DNA of 64,000 nt from Pagrus major (GCF_040436345.1 NC_133234.1:12399446-12463445), one strand, 5' to 3'. Shown: positions 1 to 16,300, numbered from the stretch's first letter. Numbers and translations are program-made. Notes: a model not told the origin generated them from the letters alone.

Positions 1-942
1 TTAGCTGATGATGGGTCACTGTATCAAATTTAAAGTTGTATAAAGTGACATACTACTTCAAAAACAAACTGATAATTAATTTATCAATATATGCATTACT
101 ACAAGATTTGCAAACTGCTCATCTGAGAGATTATCTCTCTCTGACCGAAGTTATAAATTGCTTACCACAGTGGTCTGTTGAGGTTTCTACATTCTACTCC
201 CGAGTTAACATCAAATGGATCTGCGAATGAAATGGATGATTACCTTTAATTAAGATGAAAATTGCTTCAGCAATAGAGGTCATAACTCAGCAAACAAAAT
301 GCACCCTTCTCTGTGTACAGGGAAAATGTACAGAGATGCTGGAAACAATTAGCCAGGTCCAGACTTCTGAATCACTGCCCACATCTCTGATTTGTTCAGC
401 CTTTCAAATGAAATCAAATTAATCAAAATCAAATGTACAAAGTAATGAAAAATGGCAATTCCATCTGATAGTAGACTATCGAGTCTAGGAAACAATGCAA
501 GGAATGTTCACATCAGTGTTTAAAGTTTTGGAGAAAGCTAGAATTATGAAAACACAATCTACAGTGAGCTTTATTTTTTAATGAATCATGTTACTCGTAA
601 TTAATTATTAAAACTTAAAAGCCTTAAGAACTGTTTAACGATTTTCACATCCTGCATGAGAGCAGAGTTTCCACATAACAATTTGCCAGTGGTGAGTCAC
701 CATAGAAAAAAAACCCAAAAGAGTGTTGGAGCTACAATGAAATACAATAAAAATTATTACATTTTACTCCAATTTCCCTAAAATGTTACTCATGATTCAG
801 CCATTTTTGAGAAGAGCTTTCACCATAATAAAGTTTAATAAATATGAGCTATTTGAGGGCTACAAGTTGCACATAAAGCCAAACCAAGACTAAAATAAGG
901 ACAGATGTGGGACTAAAACCCCAATGACCCCAACCACCTCTG
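1..942. other. Downstream flank of tsr3, no gene seen
   Basis: This AT-rich stretch holds only short spurious reading frames. Its right part is probably the tsr3 3' untranslated region, because the tsr3 stop codon lies immediately to its right on the minus strand. I see no RNA gene or recognisable repeat. Confidence 0.5.
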
Positions 943-2874
943 CTACACAAATATGTGGGGAAAACATTGGATAGGACCCCAGTTACTTTCTGCCCCATTT
1001 TTACCAAACTCCTCCTCCTCTGGTTTAGATGTGAGAAAATCCTTTTCAACAGAGAGCAGCTCCTCCTCTGACTTGCAAGCAGCGTAGCGTTCCAGCAGAA
1101 CCTTATTGAGATCCAGGAACACTTCTCCCCACTTGAATTTCTTCAACAAGAGCAGTGCTAGTTCTTCAAAACCTGCAGAATCAGATACAATATGCTCGAA
1201 CACCATTGCTGTAACTTGGAACAGAATACAAAAGAAGCCTGGAAGGCAACACTGTGACAGAAGCTGAAGCCTTACCCACAATGCAGAATGTGGCTGCAAA
1301 AGCCTCCACACAAGACAATTTGCAAGGTTTGCCGTAGTTGACGGGGTTCGCGGCTACGAGGTATGGCAGTAACCTGGGATGAGTCCCGACCATCTTATTG
1401 AAGGGAGTCTCCTCCAGTTTGGCCCAGGAACAATCGATCACTGCAACCCCACTTTGAGCTACAATCTCTCTGTGCATTTAGTAAAGAAAATTATAACAAA
1501 ACAAATAGTCATGGTTTAATGGTGATATAATTTTGATAGAACATTAATCATTTTAATTTGCTATACAATAAAAAAAGGTTAATAATTGGTGTTTGGGCCT
1601 ACAGATTAAAAAAAATGCTAAATTAGCTTGGTATTGTTTCATTTCATTACGAAACATGCTTCTTTGACTGTTGATCAGACTAAAACGAATCTATCAACAT
1701 TATAGGTTAAAATAATAACTGATCAATCTAAAAAATAACAACTGGGTGAACTGTTATATGTGGCAGCTGATGGTTTGTCTTATGAATGTGTTATAATAAT
1801 ATAAAAATGTTCAGATTCTCTGAAGGCTGAAGATTTTACACAGTCTACACACCCGACTCTACACACCTGTCTGCTGGCGTTACATACTTAGTGCCCATCG
1901 GACTAAGTATGAGTCCATTAAATCTCTGACTGAGGCGCAGATTGCGTACGAAGCCCTTGCGTACCAGCTTTCTGCCAGTGCAGCGTTTGGGATCACAGTG
2001 ACCCAACTCCCACATGGCGAGTGGACAAGGCAGTTTCACCTGAGGAGCCTCTGCTCCCTCCTCTACGTGAAGACTTGCTGAAAAAGACAGTGACAGAGGA
2101 TAAAGTGTAATAACAATGTGGGTGTCAACAATTTTACACAAATAGGAGGTGCTTATACTTGCAGGGTTTTCATTTATTGTTTACTTACTATATACTAAAG
2201 CTGACATTATTGGCCCATCACAAATAAATCAGTATTGGCGTATAAATCGTCCCATATGAGTCTAGATTAAATCTTTTTTCACAGAACATAAAGAAAACAT
2301 GCCTAGGGTAATTTATAATTATGAAATTCCCAGTAAAGTTTACTCTTTCAGTGCAGTGATAAATATCGGCTGATGTATCGATATCGATACTTTTTTTGCT
2401 CTCTATTATCTGTAATGTCCCCAGAAATACAGTATCAGTCGGGCTCTACTATATAGAGGTACAATACAGAGGTGCTATTATACAGAGGTGGTGGGGGTTC
2501 ATGTTTCAAACCAGCTTATTTGAAAGAATGAGAACAGCCAACATTATTATAACATTAAGAGGTTAATACTTAAAGGCCTTATTGCCCCTAACAGAAATGT
2601 CATGTAAATCCTATATATCCCTTGTAAAGTATATCATTTAGCATTTTAGGCAAGAAAACTTTTGAACTATTTTAAATCTCGGTCTTCGAGCCAAATGAAG
2701 AATATAAAGCAGTTACAATATATGTTTGGATTACAGATAGTGTAATACATTACCTTCAAAAGCAGTGTGCATTTCTTCTGTAAAAGCCTCTACGGATTTC
2801 CCCTTCATTTTGTGCCTTCTGTCTTTGCCCTTGGTGTCAGGACGCACAAACTTGCCCTGTTTCTTTCGTCCCAT
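943..2874 (-). CDS. tsr3: TSR3, 18S rRNA aminocarboxypropyltransferase
   Basis: Predicted 251-residue enzyme that, in the known family, transfers the 3-amino-3-carboxypropyl group of S-adenosylmethionine to a hypermodified uridine of 18S rRNA during late cytoplasmic 40S maturation. Four exons read in order on the minus strand: 2874-2754, 2077-1867, 1469-1276 and 1172-943, all with GT-AG borders and matching phases. Exon 1 gives a basic start ([20 protein letters not shown]). Exon 2 carries [20 protein letters not shown], and exon 3 carries [12 protein letters not shown] and [19 protein letters not shown], all hallmarks of TSR3. Exon 4 has the [12 protein letters not shown] block and an acidic tail. 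Length is close to, but shorter than, the human protein, mostly at the variable tail. It shares a promoter with gnptg, as the two genes are also neighbours on human 16p13.3. Confidence 0.93.
2200..2449. repeat. Degenerate miniature-element fragment in tsr3 intron 1
   Basis: The segment contains scattered words about 'atatcggctgat' and ends in 'atcagtcgggctct'. The same words form the ends of the better-preserved element at 58764-59160. It looks like a decayed copy; the left boundary is uncertain. Confidence 0.35.
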
Positions 2875-3282
2875 GTTGCAACCAGTGGAAAGCTAGTTAG
2901 CTTCTGTCTGCATTCAAACTAACCAGCATCTGTTTATTAGCTCTGCTCTGACATGAGCTAGCTAGCTATCCCACTGACACCAGCTGAAAGGCAACGTTTC
3001 GTGGTTATATACGCGTACACAATTTACAAGTTTAAATATGTTATTACAATACAACACGTGTTAGCCTCCGTTTAACCTGCACTGCTGTACATGTCTTTTT
3101 AGATACAGTTTACTCGGTTTTGGCTACTTTATATCGTGGAAAGCACGTCGTAGCCCGATGTGAATGCGCATGCGCTGTTCTTATTTTGATCACGTGGCAT
3201 GTCACCTGACAACGAGCACCAAACCAGGAAATGTAGCTAGAAAGCCACCGAAATACACATTTTAAACACTGAAACATCAACC
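2875..3282. promoter_or_regulatory. Shared divergent promoter of tsr3 and gnptg
   Basis: Only 408 bases separate the two start codons, so both 5' UTRs and both core promoters must fit here. The palindrome TGCGCATGCGC at 3165-3175 matches the NRF1 consensus. CACGTG lies at 3191-3196, and GTCACCTGAC at 3201-3210 differs by one base from the CLEAR element GTCACGTGAC bound by TFEB. There is no TATA box at a sensible place, which fits a housekeeping bidirectional promoter. Confidence 0.6.
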
Positions 3283-5870
<2,588 letters not shown>

Positions 5871-7045
5871 AAATCTCCTTCAGTCACCTTCTCCATTTCT
5901 GTGGATTGACTGCATCTGAAGATTTTGATGGTCAACGTGAGCGACAAAGACACTTGCTGGACAGTATTGCCATTGCTTGTAACAACACCAAAAGTTAATT
6001 GTGAACTAATTATTGGATTTCAATCTTGTTGGAGTTCATCAGACCTTTCGTTTTTAGAAGAGTTACGGCACTCAGCTGCTCTCTCCTATCAAGTTCTGTA
6101 AACATGCAACATATTGTGAAAAACATGGTTTGAAGAGAAGATGGAAAGTTTTGAGAGGGGACAAACGTTTAATGTATTCATGTCCCAACATTTGAGTCTT
6201 CAGCAGGTTGACAAACTGTGGATGACTTGTGCCAGGTTGGAGGCACTAAAAGAAAATATCAACAAAGAGTACAACATCTACAAAAGTATAACTGGACTTT
6301 TACAAATGGACAGGACATAAAGAATTGTATTAAATGGCTAAAAAGTGATATCATGTAGCTTGATACACTGAGAATAACTTTTTAAAATGTACTTGGAATA
6401 TAACATGTATTGTATTTGGGTGTATTTTTATAAATCCAGGACGTGATGTCACCAGCATTCAACCACATACAGAGACTCAGTTTCCTTCCTGAAAAGTCTG
6501 TAACCTGAATTAGAAGTCAAACATGTGCCTTTGTAGTGCAGGAGGCCTACAATCTCCCTGATCCTGCAGCCAGTACTGGCAGCTATTCCTGTACTGAATG
6601 TATATCTGCTTTGAGTACAGAGGAGATATGAATTAGCGGATAAACGCAAACCTCAAATGCACGTGTTTGGAACATGAAATCCTGGGCTGGAAGGAGTTAT
6701 TGCAACATAGTTAGTTATGAAACCAAAACATGTTTATCATGCTTATACCCTGTGTTGATGAGAAAAGTTATTCTCATCAGTGACTTCACAGATTATGGGC
6801 TTTGACAGGTACAAACATGTCTAGACTACAAACATTCCTGAGACTTTTAACTCCAGCAGTCTCTCAAGCTTTTAGTATCATCTTTAGGGATTCACAACTC
6901 ATCTGTCCTTACTGGTAAAACTGGACTGAATTCTTCATGTTTGAAATTGGAAGAAGTTGTGAAAATGATCCACTGTCCCACAGGGTACTATTGTATGTAC
7001 ACTGAGTGTATAACTAGCAATGAATAAATCACATGTAAGATTTCA
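5871..7045 (+). other. gnptg 3' untranslated region
   Basis: About 1.15 kb from the stop codon to AATAAA at 7023-7028. No reading frame resembling a protein is present, and no repeat is obvious. Confidence 0.6.
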
Positions 7046-7330
7046 GTTTTTATAAAATGATTTTGGTCATTGATTCCTACATGGCAACAATATAATAACG
7101 TCAAGAAATAGAGAAGAAAAAGTAATGTAGACACTTTAAAATGAAAGATATGTGAGTAATACTGCTAATTTAATCAAAAGTCATCCTTTCCCCAAAGGAC
7201 CTCTCCAAAAAAAAAAACGACTTATAAAACAAGCTTCAGTCCTCACTTGAGACCAGGGCAATAATCCAGTCCACTGATCAACAAACATGTTTCAGTCTTT
7301 TTCTGGTGTCCGTCTTTGATGGCGGTGGGT

Positions 7331-10300
7331 TCAGGAGAGCAGCTGGATAACTTCTCTGGCTCTGTGCGCCCTCTGCTGGACAGCTCTGTCCTCTGGTGCT
7401 TGTCCTGACTCTTCAACAAGGGCCATGGCCTTCTGCACTGTGGTGTCTCTGGCTCCTCCACGCAGCCCCTCCAGGTACTGCAGCAGCACGGAGAACTTGT
7501 CATCTGGAATCTGACAACGAGTATTTAATTTATCACATTGCACAAATCCTGTTGTCTGTTCATTAATTACATATTACAATTGTTTTTGTCTAATAAATGT
7601 GCAAGTAAGTAAATAATTAATAAGTCTTTGTAGTAAATGTACACTGTTATTGAACAGCAGCTCAAGAGAGCATCTTTCAGGGCAGTTCATAAATATTGAC
7701 ACTGCGAAAACTACACAGATTATGAGCTTTCTAATTAAGTTTTCGTAGATTCACCTTTTTATTCTACAGAAGTGTTAGTAACAGCTCAACCATGCTCTAA
7801 ACATCAGCCTTAAAGACGTGTTATTCTTTCTGAATGGTGATCAAATAGAAAGCCATGAAGTGGCTCTGAGGTCAGCACCTCTCACTCTAAAACTCAGCTG
7901 TGACAAAAGAAAAAAACCCCAGTCGTCAAGCGCTCACGCATGCTAATTTTACCTTTTCGGAGTCGAACATGTGCTGCAGTAACCACGTCTGCCTGGTCTT
8001 CTGAAACTTCCACTCCGTGCGGTTTTCAGCCCAGCTGCAAAGTCAAGGCCAGAGTGAGTTGTAGGTGTTGGCTGCAGCATTACATCTGAGTTATTATTAG
8101 CTGGCTTTTTTTTTGGCTCGCTAAGACGTTATAATAACCATCATTAATAGCTGGTAAATGTACTGTTAATTAACTTTAATTATTTCACTGTTAGCAATGA
8201 AATGCTTTATAAACCGTTTATTAAGCAATTGTTTATTGTGAAGTTGCAACTGATTTTTATAATACTTTGTAATTGGTTTATAAATACTGTGTAGTTCATT
8301 TACAAACATTATTTGGCTGGCCATTAGAGTTGTAACTGATGATTATAAACCTTGACAATTGCTTGATAAATGGCAAAACAGTGAACTACTAAGTAATGTT
8401 TATTTAACTGTAATTAAACTATTTATTGATATGCTTATTATAAAGTGTTAGCTAGTGCTCCATGTATTTTGTTCCCTGAAACTATGACAATCTCAAAAAC
8501 ACTGTATCATACATTCCCACAATGCAACATGATAGCATCTTTCCTTAGACTCTGCCTGATGAACACAAACATCTTTCAAACTCCCCCAAGTCTGTAACAA
8601 AACTTTCAGTTTCGCTTATACAGGCCGAAATGACGATCAGGGTTATTTTCTCAGAAGCACCTCACAGCTACAGAGGATATTGGTTTCACAGGCTGGGTAG
8701 AACTCTTAATGACTTGTAAACTGACCTTTATATAACAATCTCAACCATAACAAACACATCTCAAAAACATCGCATTTGCTCTCGTTTCTGTTGTGAAATG
8801 TTACAAAGGCAGTAAACAAAAGGCTTCAAGATAGCCAGCCTGTGACCATTTTTGTTCTTCTGTATCCATATCATGGCTTAAATATGAGAGATAAACATCG
8901 CATACTGTATGTGCAGTGTTTTTGTGTCATCTACTCCTTGCATCCTGGTTAAAGGTTAAATATATACGATTTTACACATCAATATAGCGGCAAACAACTA
9001 TTTGCTATGTGAAAAAATAATCTCTAAGCATTTCTGTTCTTTGGTTTTGTAGCTGGTCTGGTCGCATGTCCATGCATCAACATGGCTTCCATGTTCTAAT
9101 CCAACATCTAGTTGCAGTGAATGCTGTGTATTTCACCTTGAAATGGATACATACAGGCATATGGTTACTTTGCACCTATGGCTTCTCACAAAAAAAACAT
9201 GATGACATCATTAGCAGGATGTCCTGTGCTAAATAAGAAGAGCAGATCTTACCAGGTGAGGTAATCTAAAGCCTGCTGAGGTGCGATGGGTCCAGATGCT
9301 TCCATCTTCTTTTGGGTCTCTCCCTCTGCTTTAAGCCTGTTCTTCTCTTCCTTTTTCAGGATCTTCTTCATCTTCCTCTCCAGGACCCGTCTCTCATCGG
9401 GGGTCAAGTCCTCCTCTCCCTCCAGTACGTGTGCCTCCTCTGGGCGACGGGGTGGATCAGAAGTCTGTCACGGGCAAAGCAAAACAAAGGCTCATGGGAA
9501 TTATCTACGCAAACAGACCTTCCTTCGTAGACCCTTATCATTTTGTCTGTTCGTGTGAAACTGTTATCAAGCATCATTAAATAACTCACACGGACTGTGA
9601 TTGGATGATAAGAAAAATATTGCAACAATCTTTACACTTTTGTTTGGACTATTTCCTGACAATTTCAATTATATTGCAGTGTTCTGGGTCAGTTCATTGT
9701 GTGTTAAATGAAAGTATGATTTCTGCTGACTAAAAAACAAATGTGACATTTTGTTGTTCTGAAAGCACTTGTTGAATTTTGATCACTTCCTGTTGCGCTG
9801 TGGCTCAGAGGGACGTTTCCTGTATCTACAGTTTATGAGGTCAGCATCACACACATTGATTCTGTGTGGTGAAGTTCATTGTGGTGCTGCAACATCCCCT
9901 CAGCGTTGCATTTGAAGCACTCACGCTAGTCACGACACACCTTTTCATTTTTTTTTTATAACAACCACTTGTTTTGCCACACATCCAGGTGTGTTTTGAT
10001 GAAATTTTGAACCAAAACAAACCTGGATTTCAGTTTCATGTTGGAAGACAACATCACCACAGAGATAAAGAAGAAAAACATTTTAACTTTTTATGATCAG
10101 CCTGTAGTCACCACAGCACAACTTAAAGAGTGCATTTAACTCTCAGGGAAGTTAAACAAGGGTCTCAGTGTGCCCTCTGATTTAACGGACCTCAGTCTGC
10201 ATGGTGATGAAAAAAAAAAAAAAAGAGGGAGGGGAGGAAAAAGATTTTGATCACATGGCCACGAAGTCATCCTGAAAGTATGCTGGCGGTGTATTTGCCC

Positions 10301-13300
10301 ACAGAAATATAAAAGCCCTCCACAGTGAGTGATCGTGTCCATGCGTCGAGCATCATTTTCAGAGCTTTGAGCCGATCGGCAGCGTCGTGCTTGTGGAAAC
10401 TAAACAGAAGACGAGCGGGTGGTGAAAGCAAAAAAAAAATGGTAAGTGGAAACATGTGTTTTTACTGAGCAGGCAGTTCCTCAAAGAGGAACAGACAAAG
10501 ACTTGCCCGCAGGGACGTGTGGTGTGGAGATTTTAGAAACAAAAGACATTTAATTAAATCTCAACAGTGCTATAGATATTTTAAGAGATATAAAATGATG
10601 TCCCCCAGTTGACTTCAAATTTTTGCTAAACGCTGAATTCATTTAGGAAGGAAATGTACTATATTTTGTAAGAGTGTGTTCCTGTGGAACTCCCATGTAA
10701 TGATTCACAGGCTGAGCAATAGTAAACAGTTTAAAATGCATACAAAACAGCTTTACGCAATGCACTTCCACTTGTTTCTGTGCACTCAAAAAGCAGCTGA
10801 TTCAGTGACATCAAGTCAAACTTTTACCCACATTATCTGATCTTTGTTGCTAGTTCAGTAGATTTCTGTTCATCCTCTGATGCAAGGAAATGTTTGTCAA
10901 ACAGTGGTGGGTGATGCCTTAGAGAACAGGATCTCATCAGTGGGTGTTTTCTCTTTTCACTTCCAGTCTAATCAGAGCACCTTGTTCCCCACCGAGTGGA
11001 GCACCACACCTCCGTTTAATGACAGTTCCACCGTCATGGACGCCGTCTCCACTCAAACAGTCTCACCGTTAGATGTAATCGCAGCCAATGACATAACTTC
11101 CAGAGCAAACTATGTCTACAGTTTATTGGCTGGGCTGGGCATCATTGCAGGCTGCTTCCTGCTCTACAGCTTCATCCAGACCTACAGAGCCCAGAGACGG
11201 CTGGCCTGGCTCGACTCCCTGCTCTGGGCCTTTTGTGGCTTCCAGCTGCTGCTGCTGCTCCTCTCTCTGCACGCTGTGGCCTACAAACCTGACTACCTGC
11301 ATACCACAGGTTTGGGCTGTGCCGCGCTATCATTCACCATCAACACGGTCTCTCTGAGCGGCCTCTTGGTCTTGGTTCTGATGGCTTACGTCCTAACTCT
11401 GGATCCACCATCCCACTCCCTACTGAGGAAGCCTGTGGTCTGCATGGCTCTGGTGATCCTGACTTCTGTTCTGATTTCTCTGCTGCTGGCAGGGCTTCGT
11501 GGACCCCACAGTAGTCTTCAGGAGAAAGGTGTTTGTTTTATGGATCTAGTCAGTGCCGGTGTTTCATATGCAGGTGCAAGGTTCTGCCTGGCTTTTTTGA
11601 TTCCCTACATCCTCCAGCTGGGACTTCTGATAGGCGGCTGCGTCCGGCAGTGGAAGTCTAAAGGACGGTTCCTCTCCGGCTCTGAGGAGGGTCCTGTGTT
11701 CCTGACGGTCACCGTGGTCGTGTTTTTCTGCCAGCTCTTCTACAGTGTGGCGCTGGTGAGAGGAGCACAACTCCTCTCACCAGGGATGAAGGAGCTGGTC
11801 CCCCGTGATCGAGCGTTTCTGAGCGTGGCCGAGTTTGTGCTCTTCTCTGGGAGCAGCGTCAGCCTGCTGCTCGTGCTGCTCATGCACAGGCCGTGTCGAG
11901 AGAGTCTCCACGGAGTGTTTCGGCAGCTGAGGGACTGCTGTCGAAGCCCGGGGCACACACAGCCCAACAGGAATATCATAGCTCCCCACATCGAGATCAC
12001 AGACACACTGCAGGACATCGAGTCGTAGAGGACGAAAACTCTCTTAGACAAAACTCTATTAGAAAATCTTCTGATGCATTGAATTAAAGACTTTGGAGAT
12101 CTGATGTATGAACCATATTACTCTAATTTTTTTTTAAATGCTGTTGTTTATTTTGCTCCAAAGTAACAATGTAAATATTTTATATACAGGCATTCTCTTT
12201 TTTACTGTTTCCAGTGACTAAAAGATTGCAAATATCATTTCTTTTTGTACATTCTTATTTCACAAAAAAATAAATATTGTGCTGTACATCTTCAGAATTG
12301 TGGACTTTTTGATTCAGTCTTTATTATGGCTGCAACTATTATTCATATTTATAATATGATTATTTTCTCTGTTGACTAATCTGTCAATTATTTTCTTGAT
12401 TAATCGGTTAGTTGTTTGGTCTATAAAATGTAAGAAGATGGTGAAAAATGTTGATCAGTGTTTCCCAAAGCTCAAAAATTGTTTTGTCCACAACCTCAAT
12501 ATATTCAGTTTACTGTCATAGAGGAGGAAAGAGAGCAATTAATCAATAAACAAAACAGTTGGCAATTAATTTAATAATAGCCAACTAATCCAGTAATTAT
12601 TGCAGCTCTACTCCTTACTGATACTACTATAAGTATATGTTTATATAGTTATAAATAAACTACTATGAATAAGACAGTTAAAAAAGGACTTTTCTGTCAG
12701 TGAAACGCACCTCTTTTCTTGAAAAAACAGGCCCTGTTTGCATTAACATGATTTACACAAAGGCCCATTCAGACAAAATGCCTGGAAAAAGCTCTGTAAT
12801 TCCCAGAATGCCACATAGGAAACATTTAGTCAAAGAAAATAACAGTCAGGTTCTAAGTTTAGTCCGACAGAGTCAATATTCTTAATGTCATTATTTTCGA
12901 AAGCTGTTAAAGAAACAACAAAAGCCACAAACAAGTGACACTCTGTGAACTTTACAGCTCCTTTCAAGAAACTGACGGGCACCAGTTCCTGGAATAACTG
13001 ACCTGCATGGATCACATACTGCATCGGTGCCAACACAGAGTGGCACAAAACCCATGCACCAGTAGGAAAATTAAAACAGGAGCCAGGTTGCATAAGATGT
13101 TGGCGTCGTGTGAAATGTCAGACCACATTCACACAGTATAAAATCATGGTGGCGATACTTAAGATCTAAATATATGTCACAGAATCATTAAATGCAAGAT
13201 TTAATAAATGAGAGCATCAACTTCAGTCTCAAACAGGTGCCTGTGAACCAAAACCAAAAGCTAGATAAACTGTGTTTTTATGTCTTAAGGACTCTGAAAC

Positions 13301-16300
13301 AAAAAGAGTGAGACTATCCCGGCCTGTCCTTCATCTTGTTTTGTGTAAACATACTGTTAGTCTGACGCCCATATTTATATATTTTAACATTCTACAATAA
13401 TACTTGTGTCCACACTTCAGTGCCCGTGTTGACAAGTTGGCTCCATGTACCAACATGACATAATTATTTATGCAATAAAATAATTCCATAGAAAAATACA
13501 TAGGTGATGTTCAATATGGCTACTTATTGAGTTGCTAATAAACTCAATAGTGGCTATGATTAAAAATAAATAAGTGTTCATGTTTGGCTAAAGAGATACA
13601 GTTTTGTGTGTGCGCATGCATGCATAGTGTGTTTGTTTTTCTTGCTGTGATGGTGGGTGGCACCGTAACCCATCTGTAGATGTACTGTGACACCTGCTTT
13701 CATAGTCACCACCATAAGGACAGGGTGGATGACAAAGACCATGATGCAGTGCAAGGAAGTTTGAGTTTTGAGGTAAGTTTAAGCTTTATAATATTAATGT
13801 CAAAGTATGTATCACAAATTAATTCCTTCCGATGCAAGCTGACTAACAGTGTTTTAAAGTACCTTGATTTTACCTTGATTCTTATGCCTTTGATAGTTGA
13901 CAGTAGAGAGACATAAGGGAACAAGTGGAGAGAATGAGAAAACTGGTTGACACGTTAAACCCCTAGACCAGGGCTGCCCAAAGTGGGTCAAGGTTCGATT
14001 TGGCCTGCCAGATGTTTGTAGTGAAAAATAAATCAATAATTTGTTTTTTTTTAAATATAAAATAAATTTTCCATATGTGCCATTTTATTTTTTGTGACGT
14101 AGAAATGTTCTTTATATATGTAAGATTCCTAATTATTATTTGCCATAACTTGAGGACTGCAGGCCAGGCAGTGTGACTTTTTCGAGCAGTCAAATTAGGG
14201 AACTTGGGATCTTCTTACCATTTTGCAACTAAACAACAATACAACAGAGGTTTGCTTTTGGCCTGATGCCCACCTTTTAGTTTTAGTTGTGGCCCTCCAA
14301 GAGAAAAGGTTTGGGCACTGTATTTTCATGTTGTTCAATCCTTCTATTTGAATAGTTGCTTTTGTTTTTACCTACTGTTTTTTCTGAAACCTTTTTAAGA
14401 AAGGTGCAACTCAAGTAAATATTATTATTGACTACCAAGGCACCCCACTATTACAAATTCGTATCCTCATAATGAGCTAGAAGACCCAAAAGAAGGATGC
14501 ATCTTAATTGTGCAGCATTCTTCATATTCAGTCTGAAATACATTTAAAAACTGCAGAAAATCTGACATACTTTCCAGAGCCACAGCAGAGCAATAAGATA
14601 ATGATTAACAACATTGTTTTTGTAATTGATCTAGTGTGATGATCTTGACTGCCATGGTATATGACGTTTTCTAAGGGTCAGTATAATCACTTGGGTATGT
14701 AACATATAAACAAGAAACATCCCTAAATCTAATGTGTGGAGATTATGGCTCAATAAAGTCTATTCATTCACTGAGAAGCTGAAATCCAACCTTTGACTTA
14801 CTGGCTTCTCCTCTCTGTCTAGGACAAAAAGTGGCCATCAACTCCTCTATATATCCACGAAGACCACTGAGCAGAAAGAGGAAACACATGGCACAAGAGA
14901 ATCCACAGAGGCTAAAAACCCTTTGTAAAACTATGGCATCTTAACACAAGATCAACACAACAGTAGAATGCAGACATGACCATGTATGTGAACTACGGGG
15001 TCGACACTGAAAATAACTTGACTGTTCAGCGGAATAAGACACATATGGCTTCAGAGAACCATCAGCATTATATTATCAGTGTCTTCCTCTCCGGCTTCTA
15101 TATAATATTCCTGTTCCCTGTTGGCTTCTTTGGGAACATCCTTATCTTATTGGTCAACTTGGACAACAGGGGCCGCCTGTCAGCCCCGGACCTCTACTTT
15201 GTGAACCTGGCCGTGGCCGACCTCGCACTGGTGGCTGACTCTCTGATTGAGGTGTTCAACCTGAAGCAGGGCTACTACGACATGGCCGCCCTCTGCACAT
15301 TCATGAACCTTTTCCAGCAGGTCAACATGTACAGCAGCGTGTTCTTCTTAACCTGGATGAGCTTTGACCGGTTTGTCGCACTGACCGGCCTCATGGGTCG
15401 CAGCATGTCGCGGGCACGTCTCAGCTGCTGCCTCATCTGGGTGGCTTCTTCTTTGTTCACCGTGCTTCCTTTTGCCATAGCTCAAGGGCAGCACGCTGGA
15501 GATCTCCACTTCTGCTTTGCCAACGTGACACAGATCCAGTGGCTGGAGGTGATGCTGGGGTTCTTGCTGCCTTTCTGCATATTGGGGCTCTGCTACTGGA
15601 GAATAGCACAGGTACTCCAACGCAGCCAGAGGGACTCACAGCAGAAGCCTCGTAGGCAGAAAGCCCTGCGGATGATCTCAGCTGCTGTGTTAATCTTCTT
15701 CCTCTGCTGGCTACCGGAGAACGTGTTTATAAGTGTTCACCTTCTGCGAAGTGACACAGACGGAGGCCACACACTGAGGCAGGACTACCCCCTGACAGGT
15801 CATGTTGTCAGGCTGGCGGCCTTTTCCAACAGCTGCCTTAACCCACTCATCTACAGCTTCCTCGGGGAGACCTTTCAGGACAAATTGAGGCATTTTATCC
15901 AGCAGAAGAGCCTGCGGGCCAAACTGCACAGGTCAGCCTCAGGGAGATCCATCTATGAACCAGCTGCAGGCATCCATGCAACATGCGACACAACTAGCCA
16001 GTCCACACATTAAACCACTAACATGGTTCCACAAACTGTTATACTTCCCTCAAATAAATGGCAAATGCATATAAAAAGGTCACACCGATAATAGATCACG
16101 TGTGTGTGTAAAGACAATGGGTTATGTAAAAGCAAGGAGTTCAGCTTTTGTGTGTTGAATAAGTTATTTAAAAGTCTTACCTCTGTTTGCTCTGTCTTTT
16201 GTTTCTTTTTGCGTTTCTTTTCCTTTTTCTGTTTTTTATCATTAGCTGTGATCATCTCATGAGGAATCTGTACTGGAGCCTCCTGAATGAAATAAACATT

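Noticed and set aside
36-230. 64-residue open frame at the window start
   Set aside because: AT-rich chance frame with no family resemblance, in the flank of tsr3.
10880-10966. N-terminal extension of the orphan 7TM frame (starting MQGNVCQTV)
   Set aside because: A pyrimidine-rich acceptor ends at 10966, and an in-phase ATG with a donor and TATA box lies upstream; the extension has no signal peptide or receptor-like content.
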